Assembly (NCBI GenBank): GCA_020796225.1
Contig: CM036758.1
Coordinates: 29,213,099 to 29,277,098 of the forward strand
Direction of reading: 5' to 3'
Length of the DNA: 64,000 bases
Source of the DNA: Arion vulgaris
Taxonomy: Eukaryota; Mollusca; Gastropoda; Stylommatophora; Arionidae
Shown here: piece by piece, positions 11,601 through 23,489 of the stretch
How the letters are laid out: each line of letters begins with the position of its first letter
Numbering within the stretch: position 1 is the stretch's first letter
The notes under the pieces: generated by a model
Told to the model about the DNA's origin: nothing
Database searches by the model: none
The model's input: the letters and a program-made list of their open reading frames with translations, nothing else
Program-made: the position numbers and the translations under genes

Positions 11601-14600
11601 CGGTATCATTGCTATATGTTTACTGCAGTCTTCCTATACGGTATCATTGCTATATGTTTTACTGCAGTCTTCCCTTATAGCGGTATCATTGCTATATAGT
11701 TTTACTGCAGTCTTCCTTATAGCGGTATCATTGCTATATAGTTTTACTGCAGTCTTCCCTTATACCGGTATCATTGCTATATAGTTTTACTGCAGTCTTC
11801 CCTTATAGCGGTATCATTGCTATATAGTTTTACTGCAGTCTTCCCTTATAGCGGTATCATTGCTATATAGTTTTACTGCAGTCTTCCCTTATACCATTGC
11901 TATATAGTTTTACTGCAGTCTTCCCTTATATCGGTATCATTGCTATATGGTTTTACGCAGTCTTCCCTTATAGCGGTATCATTGCTATATAGTTTTACTG
12001 CAGTCTTCCTTATAGCGGTATCATTGCTATATAGTTTTACTGCAGTCTTCCTTATAGCGGTATCATTGTATATAGTTTTACTGCAGTCTTCCTTATAGCG
12101 GTATCATTGCTATATGTTTTACTGCAGTCTTCCCTTATAGCGGTATCATTGCTATATAGTTTTACTGCAGTCTTCCTTATAGCGGTATCATTGTTATATA
12201 GTTTTACTGCAGTCTTCCCTTATAGCGGTATCATTGCTATATAGTTTTACTGCAGTCTTCCCTTATAGCGGTATCATTGCTATATGGTTTTACTGCAGTC
12301 TTCCTTATAGCGGTATCATTGTTATATAGTTTTACTGCAGTCTTCCCTTATAGCGGTATCATTGCTATATAGTTTTACTGCAGTCTTCCCTTATAGCGGT
12401 ATCATTGTTATATAGTTTTACTGCAGTCTTCCCTTATAGCGGTATCATTGCTATATAGTTTTACTGCAGTCTTCCTTATAGCGGTATCATTGTTATATAG
12501 TTTTACTGCAGTCTTCCCTTATAGAGGTATCATTGTTATATAGTTTTACTGCAGTCTTCCCTTATAGCGGTATCATTGCTATATAGTTTTACTGCAGTCT
12601 TCCCTATAGCGGTATCATTGTTATATAGTTTTACTGCAGTCTTCCCTTATAGCGGTATCATTGCTATATGTTTTACTGCAGTCTTCCTTATAGCGGTATC
12701 ATTGCTATATAGTTTTACTGCAGTCTTCCCTTATAGCGGTATCATTGCTATATAGTTTTACTGCAGTCTTCCCTTATAGCGGTATCATTGTTATATAGTT
12801 TTACTGCAGTCTTCCCTTATAGCGGTATCATTGCTATATAGTTTTACTGCAGTCTTCCTTATAGCGGTATCATTGCTATATAGTTTTACTGCAGTCTTCC
12901 CTTATAGCGGTATCATTGTTATATAGTTTTACTGCAGTCTTCCCTTATAGCGGTATCATTGCTATATAGTTTTACTGCAGTCTTCCTTATAGCGGTATCA
13001 TTGTTATATGTTTTACTGCAGTCTTCCCTTATAGCGGTATCATTGTTATATAGTTTTACTGCAGTCTTCCCTTATAGCGGTATCATTGTTATATAGTTTT
13101 ACTGCAGTCTTCCCTTATAGCGGTATCATTGTTATATAGTTTTACTGCAGTCTTCCCTTATAGCGGTATCATTGTTATATAGTTTTACTGCAGTCTTCCC
13201 TTATAGCGGTATCATTGTTATATAGTTTTACTGCAGTCTTCCCTTATAGCGGTATCATTGTTATATAGTTTTACTGCAGTCTTCCCTTATAGCGGTATCA
13301 TTGCTATATAGTTTTACTGCAGTCTTCCCTTATAGCGGTATCATTGCTTTATAGTTTTACTGCAGTCTTCCCTTATAGCGGTATCATTGCTATATAGTTT
13401 TACTGCAGTCTTCCTTATAGCGGTATCATTGCTATATAGTTTTACTGCAGTCTTCCTTATAGCGGTATCATTGCTATATAGTTTTACTGCAGTCTTCCTT
13501 ATAGCGGTATCATTGTTATATGTTTTACTGCAGTCTTCCCTTATAGCGGTATCATTGCTATATGTTTTACTGCAGTCTTCCCTTATAGCGGTATCATTGC
13601 TATATAGTTTTACTGCAGTCTTCCCTTATAGCGGTATCATTGTTATATAGTTTTACTGCAGTCTTCCCTTATAGCGGTATCATTGTATATAGTTTTACTG
13701 CAGTCTTCCCTTATAGCGGTATCATTGTTATATAGTTTTACTGCAGTCTTCCCTTATAGCGGTATCATTGTTATATAGTTTTACTGCAGTCTTCCCTTAT
13801 AGCGGTATCATTGTTATATAGTTTTACTGCAGTCTTCCCTTATAGCGGTATCATTGTTATATAGTTTTACTGCAGTCTTCCCTTATGCGGTATCATTGTT
13901 ATATAGTTTTACTGCAGTCTTCCTTATAGCGGTATCATTGTATATAGTTTTACTGCAGTCTTCCCTTATACGGTATCATTGCTATATAGTTTTACTGCAG
14001 TCTTCCTTATAGCGGTATCATTGCTATATAGTTTTACTGCAGTCTTCCCTTATAGCGGTATCATTGCTATATAGTTTTACTGCAGTCTTCCTTATACGGT
14101 ATCATTGCTATATAGTTTTACTGCAGTCTTCCCTTATAGCGGTATCATTGCTATATAGTTTTACTGCAGTCTTCCCTTATAGCGGTATCATTGCTATATA
14201 GTTTTACTGCAGTCTTCCCTTATAGCGGTATCATTGTTATATAGTTTTACTGCAGTCTTCCCTTATAGCGGTATCATTGCTATATAGTTTTACTGCAGTC
14301 TTCCCTTATAGCGGTATCATTATATGTTTTACTGAGTCTTTTATAGTATCATGCTTATGTTTTACGCAGTCTTCCCTTATAGCGGTATCATTGTTATATA
14401 GTTTTACTGCAGTCTTCCTTATACTGGTATCATTGCTATATAGTTTTACTGCAGTCTTCCTTATAGCGGTATCATTGCTATATAGTTTTACTGACAGTCT
14501 TCCCTTATACGGTATCATTGTTATATAGTTTTACTGCAGTCTTCCCTTATACCGTATCATTGTTATATAGTTTACTGCAGTCTTCCTTATACGGTATCAT

Positions 14601-14983
14601 TGCTATATGTTTTACTGCAGTCTTCCTTATACCGGTATCATTGCTATATAGTTTTACTGCAGTCTTCCCTTATAGTGGTATCATTGTTATATAGTTTTAC
14701 TGCAGTCTTCCTTATACGGTATCATTGTTATATAGTTTTACTGCAGTCTTCCTATACGGTATCATTGCTATATGTTTTACTGCAGTCTTCCTTATAGCGG
14801 TATCATTGCTATATAGTTTTACTGCAGTCTTCCATATATGGTATCATTGCTTTATAGTTTTACTGCAGTCTTCCTTATGCGGATATCATTGCTATATAGT
14901 TTTACTGCAGTCTTCCCTTATAACGGTATCATTGCTATATAGTTTTACTGCAGTCTTCCCTTATAGCGTTATCATTGTTATAT
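2637..14983. repeat. Large satellite array, 43-bp unit, nearly 290 copies
   Basis: The unit contains CTGCAGTCTTCC, CTTATAGCGG and TATCATTG(C/T)TATATAG, then TTTTA; CTGCAG is present in almost every unit. Variants include CC instead of CCC after CTT (42 bp), AGCGG or ACCGG, and many units lacking one base. Both ends are more diverged, with corrupted units around 14320-14360 and 14820-14990. Short open frames in either direction are only the repeated unit read through (peptides such as LYSFTAVF) and are not genes. Copy number is my estimate from length divided by period. Confidence 0.98.
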
Positions 14984-15284
14984 TGATATGCTTGTCTCAA
15001 TTACTACGTATCATTATTTCATGTTTGTGCTGACAGTATATCTTATAACATGTATGCCGCCATTATAATAACATGTTTTGGGCTTGCATTGTTTCTGGCA
15101 TGACGTTATTCCAATATTTACTGCAGTCTTCCATTGGGGCATCATGTTTAAAAGAGATTTATCTGAGGCTTCCTTATAAATATCATATTTGTATTATTTC
15201 TGATGTCTGAAATAACATTATGAAGAATTCATATACATTTGTGACCGCCATATACGAAATCATGCTTTTTGGCGACTCAATTGT
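14984..15284. other. Decayed edge between two arrays with one stray 43-bp monomer
   Basis: This is mostly unique AT-rich sequence. At 15117-15136 it carries TTTACTGCAGTCTTCCATTG, the core of the 43-bp unit, about 130 bp beyond the end of the array. No gene is seen. Confidence 0.65.
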
Positions 15285-15960
15285 ATCATGGCTATGTGGC
15301 GCATGCAAATATATTAACCAATATGTTATCAGGCTTATGTGGGCGCCGTGCAAATATACTCATCAATATGTTATCATGGCTTATTGGGCGCATGCAATAT
15401 ATAATCAATAGTTATCATGGCTTATGTGGGCGCCGTGCAAATATACTAATCAATATGTTATCATGGCTTATGTGGGCGCCATGCAAATATACTAATCAAT
15501 ATGTTATCTGGGTATATGGGCGCCATGCCAAATATATTAACCAATATGTTATCATGGCTTATGTGGGCGCTCAAATATATATAACAATATGTTATCATGG
15601 CTTATGTGGGCGCCTGCAAATATACTCTCAATATGTTATCATGGCTTATGTGGGCGCCATGCAAATATAACCATCATATGTTATCATGGCTTATGTGGGC
15701 GCCGTGCAAATATACTAATCAATATGTTATCATGGCTTATGTGGGCGCCATGCAAATATATTAACCAATATGTTATCATGGCTTATGTGGGCGCCATGCA
15801 AATATATTAACCAATATGTTATCATGGCTTATGTGGGCGCTGTGCAAATATACTAATCAATATGTTATCATGGCTTATGTGGCGCAGTGCAAATATACTA
15901 ATCAATATGTTATCATGGCTTATGCGGGCGCCGTGCAAATATACAAACCAATATGATATC
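15285..15960. repeat. Minisatellite, 46-bp unit, about 15 copies
   Basis: The unit contains CAATATGTTATCATGGCTTA, TGTGGGCGCC(A/G)TGC and AAATATACTAAT. Several units have small deletions. The long open frames in overlapping phases are read-through of the unit. Confidence 0.96.
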
Positions 15961-16034
15961 CTGGCCTTGTGACCATGCAAGTATATTATATAATATACTA
16001 TCTTGACTTGAATAAACACATGAACGAAAATAAA

Positions 16035-16797
16035 CGATAAGACGAAGAAAATTAAACGTAAGAGACATGAGCAGCACATCGCTTCTATACACTGAAGATA
16101 ATTAAACGTAAGAGACATGAGCAGCACATCGCTTCTATACACTGAAGATAATTAAACGTAAGAGACATGAGCAGCACATCACTTCTATAAACTGAAGATA
16201 ATTAAACGTAAGAGACATGAGCAGCACATCACTTCTATACACTGAAGATAATTAAAAGTAAGAGACATGAGCAGCACATCACTTCTATACACTGAAAATA
16301 ATTAAACGTAAGAGACATGAGCAGCACATCACTTCTGTACACTGAAGATAATTAAACGTAAGAGACATGAGCAGCACTCCTTCTATACACTGAAGATAAT
16401 TAAACGTAAGAGACATGAGCAGCACATCACTTCTATACACTGAAGATAATTAAACGTAAGAGACATGAGCAGCACATCACTTCTATACACTGAAGATAAT
16501 TAAACGTAAGAGACATGAGCAGCACATCACTTCTATAAACTGAAGATAATTAAACGTAAGAGACATGAGCAGCACATCGCTTCTATAAACTGAAGATAAT
16601 TAAACGTAAGAGACATGAGCAGCACATCACTTCTATACACTGAAGATAATTAAACGTAAGAGACATGAGCAGCACATCACTTCTATACACTGAAGATAAT
16701 TAAACGTAAGAGACATGAGCAGCACATCACTTCTATACACTGAAGATAATTAAACGTAAGAGACATGAGCAGCACATCACTTCTATAAACTGAAGAT
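16035..16797. repeat. Minisatellite, 50-bp unit, about 15 copies
   Basis: The unit contains ATAATTAAACGTAAGAGACA, TGAGCAGCACATC(A/G)CTTC and TATACACTGAAG. It lies less than 100 bp after the 46-bp array, and copies are highly uniform. Confidence 0.97.
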
Positions 16798-17435
16798 AAA
16801 AGGCAGCAGTAAAGAAAGAGCTATTATAAACAAAGAAACGATTAAAGGAATATTATAAAAGTAAAAAAAAACCCATGTTAAAGAACAGCAATAAAAGATA
16901 TGATATAGATGAAAGGGTTGTTCAATGTTTATCACAACAAAAGCGAAATGAGAAAGAAGATAAGAATGGAGATAAGAGTTTAACAAGTACACAATGCAAA
17001 GAATATTTACAGAATATAATCAAATAATGATATCAACATTTCTCAAATTTGCTTTCAACTTTACGTTTCTAATGGAAAACTCGACAGTTTTTTGTCTGTT
17101 TAAATCTGAGAACAAGGTTTAAACAATTTAACAAAACTATCAAATATATCTTGCTCAAATAGTTATGAGAAATAAATTGTCACAAATAATATTAATCTAA
17201 TGTGCAGATATTCACAACAATATTTCGTTACTGCATATAATTTATTCATTAAAAGTTAGAATAGGTTTAATGATAGCGAATCTGATTAACTGTTAACACT
17301 AGTGGTTACCTGCCGGAGACATTATTGGGTTCACGGCTATCGGGTGTCGACAATTCTCAGTGCACATAGGTACATACTTGGGCTGCAGGAAACCATTATC
17401 CTTTACACGCCACATTAGGCGCCATGACTGCTCCA
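16798..17435. other. Unassigned AT-rich sequence
   Basis: No conserved coding frame or array is visible. A minus-strand open frame at 16783-16992 is hydrophobic, but it starts in the 50-bp array and has no recognisable domain. Confidence 0.5.
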
Positions 17436-17690
17436 TCTTCTTCTTCGAACGCTCCATATTAACAACTTGTTAACCACTCTGTGTGATTCGTATGTGATCT
17501 GAGCCTAAGAGCGATTGTACGTTGTGTCATTTATGCACCTACACGTAGGCCAGCACATTCGATTTCTGCGACGCTTTTTATTTACTAGTGTAGCTTCGCT
17601 AGGTCCTACATCAGTCGCCTCTTACGGCATGTCTTGTAGGTCGCAGTGGTACTATTCTTTGCTCCCCTTGAGAGACCCGGCACCAAACGA
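17436..17690 (+). mobile_element. Dispersed repeat B, copy 1 (SINE-like domain)
   Basis: The blocks ACAACTTGTTAACCACTCT, CCTAAGAGCGA(T/C)TGTACGTT, TTTCTGCGACGCTTTTTATT and TACTAG recur in order at 28800-28945. The 3' part (CGCCTCTTACGGCATG, then GTGGTACTATTCTTTGC) resembles the end of repeat B copy 2 at 20640-20910. It may be related to conserved invertebrate SINE domains that carry a CGCCTCTTACGACA-type stretch, but that is a remembered resemblance. There is no pol III head that I trust. Confidence 0.6.
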
Positions 17691-17704
17691 ACGATGTCTG
17701 CTCC

Positions 17705-18190
17705 AAAATTCATATCGAGTAAACGAAACAAATACAATACGTCATAACAATATTCATAGTGAGTAAACGAAACAAATACAATACATCATAACAATATTCA
17801 TAGTGAGTAAACGAAACAAATACAATACGTCATAACAATATTCATAGTGAGTAAACGAAACAAATACAATACGTCATAACAATATTCATAGTGAGTAAAC
17901 GAAACAAATACAATACATCATAACAATATTCATAGTGAGTAAACGAAACAAATACAATACATGATAACAAAATTCATATCGAGTAAACGAAACAAATACA
18001 ATACATGATAACAATATTCATAACGAGTAAACGAAACAAATACAATACATGATAACAATATTCATAACGAGTAAACGAAACAAATACAATACATCATAAC
18101 TATATTCATAACGAGTAAACGAAACAAATACAATACATGATAACAAAATTCATAGTGAGTAAACGAAACAAATACAATACATGATAACAA
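17705..18190. repeat. Minisatellite, 44-bp unit, about 11 copies
   Basis: The unit contains ATTCATAGTGAGTAAACGAA, ACAAATACAATAC and (G/A)TCATAACAAT, with ATATCGAG and ATAACGAG variants. It starts directly after repeat B copy 1. Confidence 0.96.
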
Positions 18191-18405
18191 ATACAAATTA
18201 TGGGAAACTAATAAGATAGGGTATCATTACAAAATACTAAATAGAGAAACTAATCAGATATCACATAACAAAATACTAAATAGAGAAACTAATCAGATAT
18301 CACATAACAAAATACTAAATAAAGAAACAAATCTGATTGTAAATATAGAACATACACAATAGAGAAACTAATCAGATTGTAAATCATAACAATATACTAA
18401 ATAGA
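18190..18405. repeat. Short array, about 40-bp unit, 4 to 5 diverged copies
   Basis: The unit contains AATACTAAATAGAGAAACTA, ATCAGATATCACATAACAA. It abuts the 44-bp array and shares the short string ATAACAAAAT with it, so it may be a diverged offshoot. Confidence 0.8.
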
Positions 18406-18554
18406 AAAATTCAATAGTAAAAACGAAATAGACTGATAAGACTACAAGTGATAATCGTTGTTACGATAGAATAGCATTGTCAGTGGTTATCTTTGTCATG
18501 GACAGATGACGCATTCGGTGACGCTTACACTTCGTAACTTCTTGAAGGCTATTA

Positions 18555-19460
18555 ACAAATTTTCTCAACCGTGCTCTGTCTCTACATGTTCATCTTGAAC
18601 GGTGACAACAAACTTTTCAGCCTGGCTCCGTCTGTACATGTCCATATTAAACGGTGACAACAAACTTTCAGCCTGGCCCCGTCTACATGTCCATATTAAA
18701 CGGTGACAACAAACTTTTCAGCCTGGCTCCGTCTGTACATGTCCATATTAAACGGTGACAACAAACTTTTCAGCCTGGCTCCGTCTTCATGTCCATGATA
18801 AACGGTGACAACAAACTTTTCAGCCTGGCTCGTCTGACATGTCCATATTAAACGGTGACAACAAACTTTTCATGGCTCCGTCTGTACATGTCCATATTAA
18901 ACGGTGACAACAAACTTCACCTGGCTCCGTCTAATGTCCATATTAAACGGTGACAACAAACTTTCAGCCTGGCTCCGTCTGTACATGTCCATATTAAACG
19001 GTGACAACAAACTTTTCAGCCTGGCTCCGTCTGTACATGTCCATATTAAACGGTGACAACAAACTTTTCAGCCTGGCTCCGTCTGTACATGTCCATATTA
19101 AACGGTGACAACAAACTTTTCAGCCTGGCTCCGTCTGTACATGTCCATATTAAACGGTGACAACAAACTTTTCAGCCTGGCTCCGTCTGTACATGTTCAT
19201 ATTAAACGGTGACAACAAACTTTTCAGCCTGGCTCCGTCTGTACATGTTCATCTTGAGCGGTGACAACAAACTTTTCAGCCTGGCTCCGTCTGTACATGT
19301 CCATATTAAACGGTGACAACAAACTTTTCAGCCTGGCTCCGTCTGTACTTGTTCATCTTGAACGGTGACAACAAACTTTTCAGCCTGGCTCCGTCTGTAC
19401 ATGTCCATATTAAACGGTGACAACAAACTCTCTCAACCTTGTTCTGTCTGTACATGTCTT
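18555..19460. repeat. Minisatellite, 52-bp unit, about 17 copies, edges diverged
   Basis: The unit contains GTCCATATTAAACGGTGACA, ACAAACTTTTCAGCCTGGCT and CCGTCTGTACAT. The outermost units at both ends share different variants (TTCATCTTGAACGG, CTCAACC(G/T)TG), the usual pattern of an array homogenised from its centre. Units at 18660-18960 carry many short deletions. Confidence 0.96.
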
Positions 19461-20010
19461 CTTTGTGTGCCATATATAGTGTGAGGGCTTTCCTAAATAA
19501 CTTAACAATGAAAAAACCAAATTCTCTATAATCGTTCTCTATGACTTCATTAAGACATGTCACTGACGGTGATAATAGTCTGATTTCACACAAAGACATG
19601 CTAGTAGTTCCCAGTTATGTTTATAATTATTATTTCTCAGTGGATATATTTTTGTTTCCTTCACCAGAAAGAACAATCCTTGTTTGCTAATTTCGTTGTG
19701 TTCTACGATTCTGAGTAATCATCTGACGCAGACTATTTGAAATGTATACATATGTTATATATTGACTAGTGCTTTGCCATACATCATTACGTTGTTCTAT
19801 GAAGCAAGCATGATATTTAACGAATGTTACAATGAAGAGGTATTTCATTTCTCAATGTTAATTTATCATGTTTTAATTGTACGCTTGATATTCTTGTTGT
19901 TTTTGGTATTACTAAGAAATTGCAGATATTCTTAACATATGAAGCTTTCATTGGATTGTTTATGTTATTCTTGTGGCTGCTTACACGTTAAATAACCCAT
20001 CTCATTTTCT
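19461..20010. other. Unassigned sequence
   Basis: No gene or repeat was recognised. The minus-strand open frame ending near 19306 is partly array sequence. Confidence 0.5.
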
Positions 20011-20014
20011 GTTT

Positions 20015-20205
20015 GGTTGAAAACTATATTCTTGCACGACATTGATTGTTCTACATTCTGTTTGGCTGAAAACTTCATCCTTGCACGACATTGATTGTTC
20101 TACATTCTGTTTGGCTGAAAACTTCATCCTTGCACGAAGTTGATTATTCTATATTCTGTTTGGCTGAAAACTTCATCCTTGCACGAAGTTGATTATTCGA
20201 CATTC
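20015..20205. repeat. Short array, about 50-bp unit, 4 copies
   Basis: The unit contains TTCTGTTTGGCTGAAAACTT, CATCCTTGCACGA and TTGATT(G/A)TTC. The first copy is the most diverged. Confidence 0.92.
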
Positions 20206-20367
20206 TGAAGTACAACGTTAAGTGAATGTGACACCAAATTAAATTGTTTTCTTATGTTTAATTTATCTTGGAAATTTTTTCTTTCATGTTTTTTATAATT
20301 AATTTTATTCATAGAAATCTTAGTATTGTATACAGTTGTTTATTTTTGTGATGTGTTTAACTTTAAT

Positions 20368-20535
20368 GGTGTCTGGAAGAAGAATGAGGAGAAGACATAG
20401 AAGATGATGGGTGCAAGATGTCATTGACGATCTGAGAATGACTTCTGCTGACGTCGGTCAACTTGCACAGATCAGAGAGTTTTTCAGAACTGCTGTAATG
20501 GAAGCCAAATTCAAGAAGAGACAAGCTACTTGATC
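20368..20535 (+). pseudogene. LINE reverse-transcriptase C-terminal tail, 5'-truncated fragment
   Basis: The frame reads RRHRR, a TGA stop, then WVQDVIDDLRMTSADVGQLA and a tail ending KFKKRQAT before a stop. The arrangement (basic G-R-P/R-R-x-W, an acidic helix, terminal lysines) is the usual C-terminus of RTE/Jockey-like retrotransposon proteins. The minus-strand fragment at 30905-31620 has a parallel end (WIQDVTSGLSMTAAGAGHL), so the two may belong to one family. A (TC)n run follows at 20567-20582. The upstream RT domain is missing, as expected of incomplete reverse transcription. Confidence 0.7.
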
Positions 20536-20566
20536 ATGATGATGTTTAACATTCTATATTTTGATT

Positions 20567-20582
20567 TCTCTCTCTCTCTCTC
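20567..20582. repeat. (TC)n microsatellite
   Basis: A short pure TC run just downstream of the LINE fragment, possibly derived from its 3' tail. Confidence 0.8.
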
Positions 20583-20639
20583 GATAACCTAAAAGACCGA
20601 TGTACCAGATCTCTCCATAAATTCATTCATGTGGAAATC

Positions 20640-20910
20640 TGATTCATGCAGCCTTAGCATGGGTGGGTTTCGTCACATCTTCAGCGCTGTTTGAAGCTCT
20701 GATGCTTATCCTTCGGTGATGTGTCCGGATTCAGCCAGCGTTTACTGGATTCGATCTCCGTTAGCCTTTGGCTGTCCCCAGCCGTACTGCAAGGCAGCAG
20801 GTTGACTTCTACATGTTTAGGACATGTGTATCCAATTTCAGCCAAACCTCCTTAGACGCCTCTTACAACATGCGTGGCAGGTAATAGTGGTTCTATTCTT
20901 TACATTCCAA
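20640..20910 (+). mobile_element. Dispersed repeat B-like segment, copy 2
   Basis: It shares the 3' pattern CGCCTCTTACAACATGCGTG, then GTGGTTCTATTCTTTAC, with 17608-17660. The 5' part is different and moderately GC-rich. Read as a SINE-type domain by similarity of the shared end only. Confidence 0.45.
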
Positions 20911-21189
20911 ATTTGGATCCCGGTAACCACTTGGGCGATATTTGATTTAATAGTCGTAATACAATTATTCTGACCATTATTTTGCTATTCTACATCAGAG
21001 ACATGACGCTGAACAATACACAGTGTTTTATAATATCAAATTCCTACTTTTGCATGAAATACAATGTTAAATGCTCTTTGTTTCCAGGTTTACATTTCTG
21101 TCTAATATGTAATATATCCTATGAGCCCCAGGCGATGCTATTGAGTTCGAGCACTGTTGACTACTACTCCAACGACCAAACAAAGAAAT

Positions 21190-21560
21190 ATGCGTACAGA
21201 AGAAGACATAGTGAAGAGAAATGGACGTAAGAGACGAGCTGGACAGAGAAGGCAGAGAAGGACAGATCGACGTGCCCTCAATAATCTACGCATTGGCTAT
21301 TGGAATTGTTGAAGTGCAAACCAGCGAAGATCAATTCTACAGAAGCTAGTTCATTATCTTGTCATTTTCATGATTTAGGAAATCAATTTGCATACTAACA
21401 AATACAGCGATCTTACAGCGAGAGAATAATGCGATCGAGTGTCCAGACTTCCTACGTTAGTCCAGTCCCAATGAGCATGGTAGAGGACAAGACAGGATAT
21501 TTATGTGGAATATGGTCTTCCCCACATATGTCTTGATACAAATGACAGCTTAACTTTCAT
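21190..21560 (+). pseudogene. LINE endonuclease N-terminal region, frameshifted relic
   Basis: A basic stretch (RKRRAGQRRQRRTDRRALNN) leads into LRIGYWNC, a stop and ANQRRSILQKLVHYL. This fits the start of an APE-type endonuclease of a non-LTR retrotransposon (LRIGTWNVR, then K..L...L..Y..D). After frame changes, further pieces resemble the next blocks (EINLHTNKYSDL; HICLDTND). The fragment ends where the 17-bp array begins. It could be the 5' part of a LINE whose rest was lost or replaced by the array. Confidence 0.6.
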
Positions 21561-21567
21561 AGTATTG

Positions 21568-22192
21568 GAGTGATGTTAGTACTGCACTGATGTTAGTACT
21601 GCATTGATGTTAGTACTGCACTGATGTTAGTACTGCACTGATGTTATAAGTATTGGATTGATGTTAGTACTGCACTGATGTTAGTACTGCATTGATGTTA
21701 GTACTGCATTGATGTTAGTACTGCACTGATGTTGGTACTGCACTGATGTTAGTACTGCATTGATGTTAGTACTGCATTGATGTTATAAGTATTGGATTGA
21801 TGTTAGTATTGCATTGATGTTAGTACTGCATTGATGTTAGTATTGCATTGATGTTAGTACTGCATTGATGTTAGTACTGCATTGATGTTAGTACTGTACA
21901 GATGTTAGTACTGCACTGATGTTAGTACTGCATTGATGTTAGTACTGCACTGATGTTAGTACTGCATTGATGTTACTACTGCATTGATGTTAGTACTGCA
22001 TTGATGTTAGTACTGCATTGATGTTAGTACTGCATTGATGTTAGTACTGCATTGATGTTAGTACTACATTGATGTTAGTACTGCACTGATGTTAGTACTG
22101 TACAGATGTTAGTACTGTACAGATGTTAGTACTGCACTGATGTTAGTACTGTACAGATGTTAGTACTGCACTGATGTTAGTACTGCATTGAT
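21568..22192. repeat. Minisatellite, 17-bp unit, about 36 copies
   Basis: The unit is TGATGTTAGTACTGCA(T/C). Variants include TGTACA and a longer TTATAAGTATTGGA form present twice. It starts inside or at the edge of the LINE endonuclease relic, whose last bases already read GGAGTGATGTTAGTACT. Confidence 0.97.
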
Positions 22193-22194
22193 TT

Positions 22195-22550
22195 TTCCTA
22201 TATTTAGAGTGATTCGAGAGGAACATTTTCACTCTATATTTAGAGTGATCGAGAGGAACATATTCACCATATATTTAGAGTGATCGAGAGGAACATTTTC
22301 CTATATTTAGAGTGATTCGAGAGGAACATTTTCACTATATTTAGAGTGATCGAGAGGAACATTTTCACTATATTTAGAGTGATCGAGAGGAACATTTTCA
22401 CTATATATTTAGAGTGATCGAGAGGAACATTTTCACTATACATTTAGAGTGATCGAGAGGAAGATTTTCACTATATATTTAGAGTGATCGAGAGGAACAT
22501 TCTCACTATATTCCAGAGTGATCGAGAGGAACATTTTCCCTATATTTAGA
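22195..22550. repeat. Minisatellite, 33 to 36-bp unit, about 11 copies
   Basis: The unit contains CTATATTTAGAGTGATCGAG and AGGAACATTTTCA. It follows the 17-bp array with no spacer. Length variation comes from ATAT and TTCG insertions. Confidence 0.95.
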
Positions 22551-23020
22551 ACTTTTATAGAAATTGCCAGCCAGTAACTTTCCAAATTACAGTGGAAGAA
22601 TCGAGCCAGTATGAAGACAAATTCTAGGACAAGCTTAATATTACGGGTTAATGAACTAGAGTGTTAAATTAGGTCAATTGTGTTAGGATAGCGTGTTAAT
22701 GTGTAATTAAAACTTTTCTTGTGTATATTTAGGTGTAATAATTTACCAGTCGTGCATATATTGTATTATGACGATAAATTGTCTTGTTATAATGCGAGTC
22801 CTGAGGACTCCTGAGGGTTGACTTAATACATTGCCATAAGCAGAAACTTTTGTTATCTAGTTAGTGTTATTTTCTATAGTCATTTATGTTTTGTGTAAAG
22901 AGAGTGTCTGTGGTTCGGTGACCTTTCTGTAGCCATTTCACGGGCTGTATTTTTCTATTCTATTTCTTTTCTCTTTGTCTTATTGTTTTCTTTTCTTTCT
23001 TTTTGGGGCCTTGTACCAGG
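22551..23020. other. Unassigned AT-rich sequence
   Basis: No gene was seen. An interrupted inverted repeat GAGTCC-TGA-GGACTC lies at about 22796-22810; it is too short to interpret as a terminator or ribozyme. Confidence 0.5.
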
Positions 23021-23031
23021 GATCTGCTACA

Positions 23032-23160
23032 TAATTACAGGTTACATTCAATTTCAGCATGCGTTTGTTTGGGTTCTGCTGAGAGCCTGTTTTATGTCTA
23101 CACTAATTACAGGTTACATTCGATTTCAGTATGCGTTTGTTCTCGGGTTCTACTCTCTAG
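23032..23160. repeat. Two-copy direct duplication, about 75 bp
   Basis: ATTACAGGTTACATTC(A/G)ATT, TCAG(C/T)ATGCGTTTGTT and GGGTTCT occur twice in order. The open frame that crosses it is only the duplication. Confidence 0.85.
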
Positions 23161-23446
23161 ACGGTCCCAGTCTCTACACTGAATAAGGTTTACTGAGTGT
23201 AAGAAACTGATGTTTTTATGAACACTTGGAATATTAAAGAAATCTATTGGTAAAGAAGAAATTATACAAGAGACACATTTTATAAAAGGACTTTAAGAGA
23301 AAGAAATACAAAACAGAAGAAGGATTTATACAAGAAGCATTTTACCAAAAGATTGAAAATCGCAACGTAAAGATGAGTTTTTTTAATGAAACCAGGTATC
23401 AACGTAACGTTAGCATTTTGTTGAAAACAGACCCCCAAGTCTGTCA

Positions 23447-23485
23447 CCTATTCATACAGTATAGTTAACGAAACGTCAGTCTTCT
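23447..23485. repeat. Left flanking copy of the ATACAGTATAGT repeat
   Basis: AAGTCTGTCACCTATTCATA, then CAGTATAGTTAACG. Related copies lie at 25093-25130, after the GC-rich island. Confidence 0.7.
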
Positions 23486-23489
23486 ATAA

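Noticed and set aside
2637..14983. CRISPR array
   Set aside because: There are no unique spacers between repeats; units are head-to-tail and the context is eukaryotic with no cas genes.
22796..22810. Hairpin GAGTCC-TGA-GGACTC as a terminator or ribozyme
   Set aside because: Only 6 bp of stem, no conserved surroundings and no associated gene.
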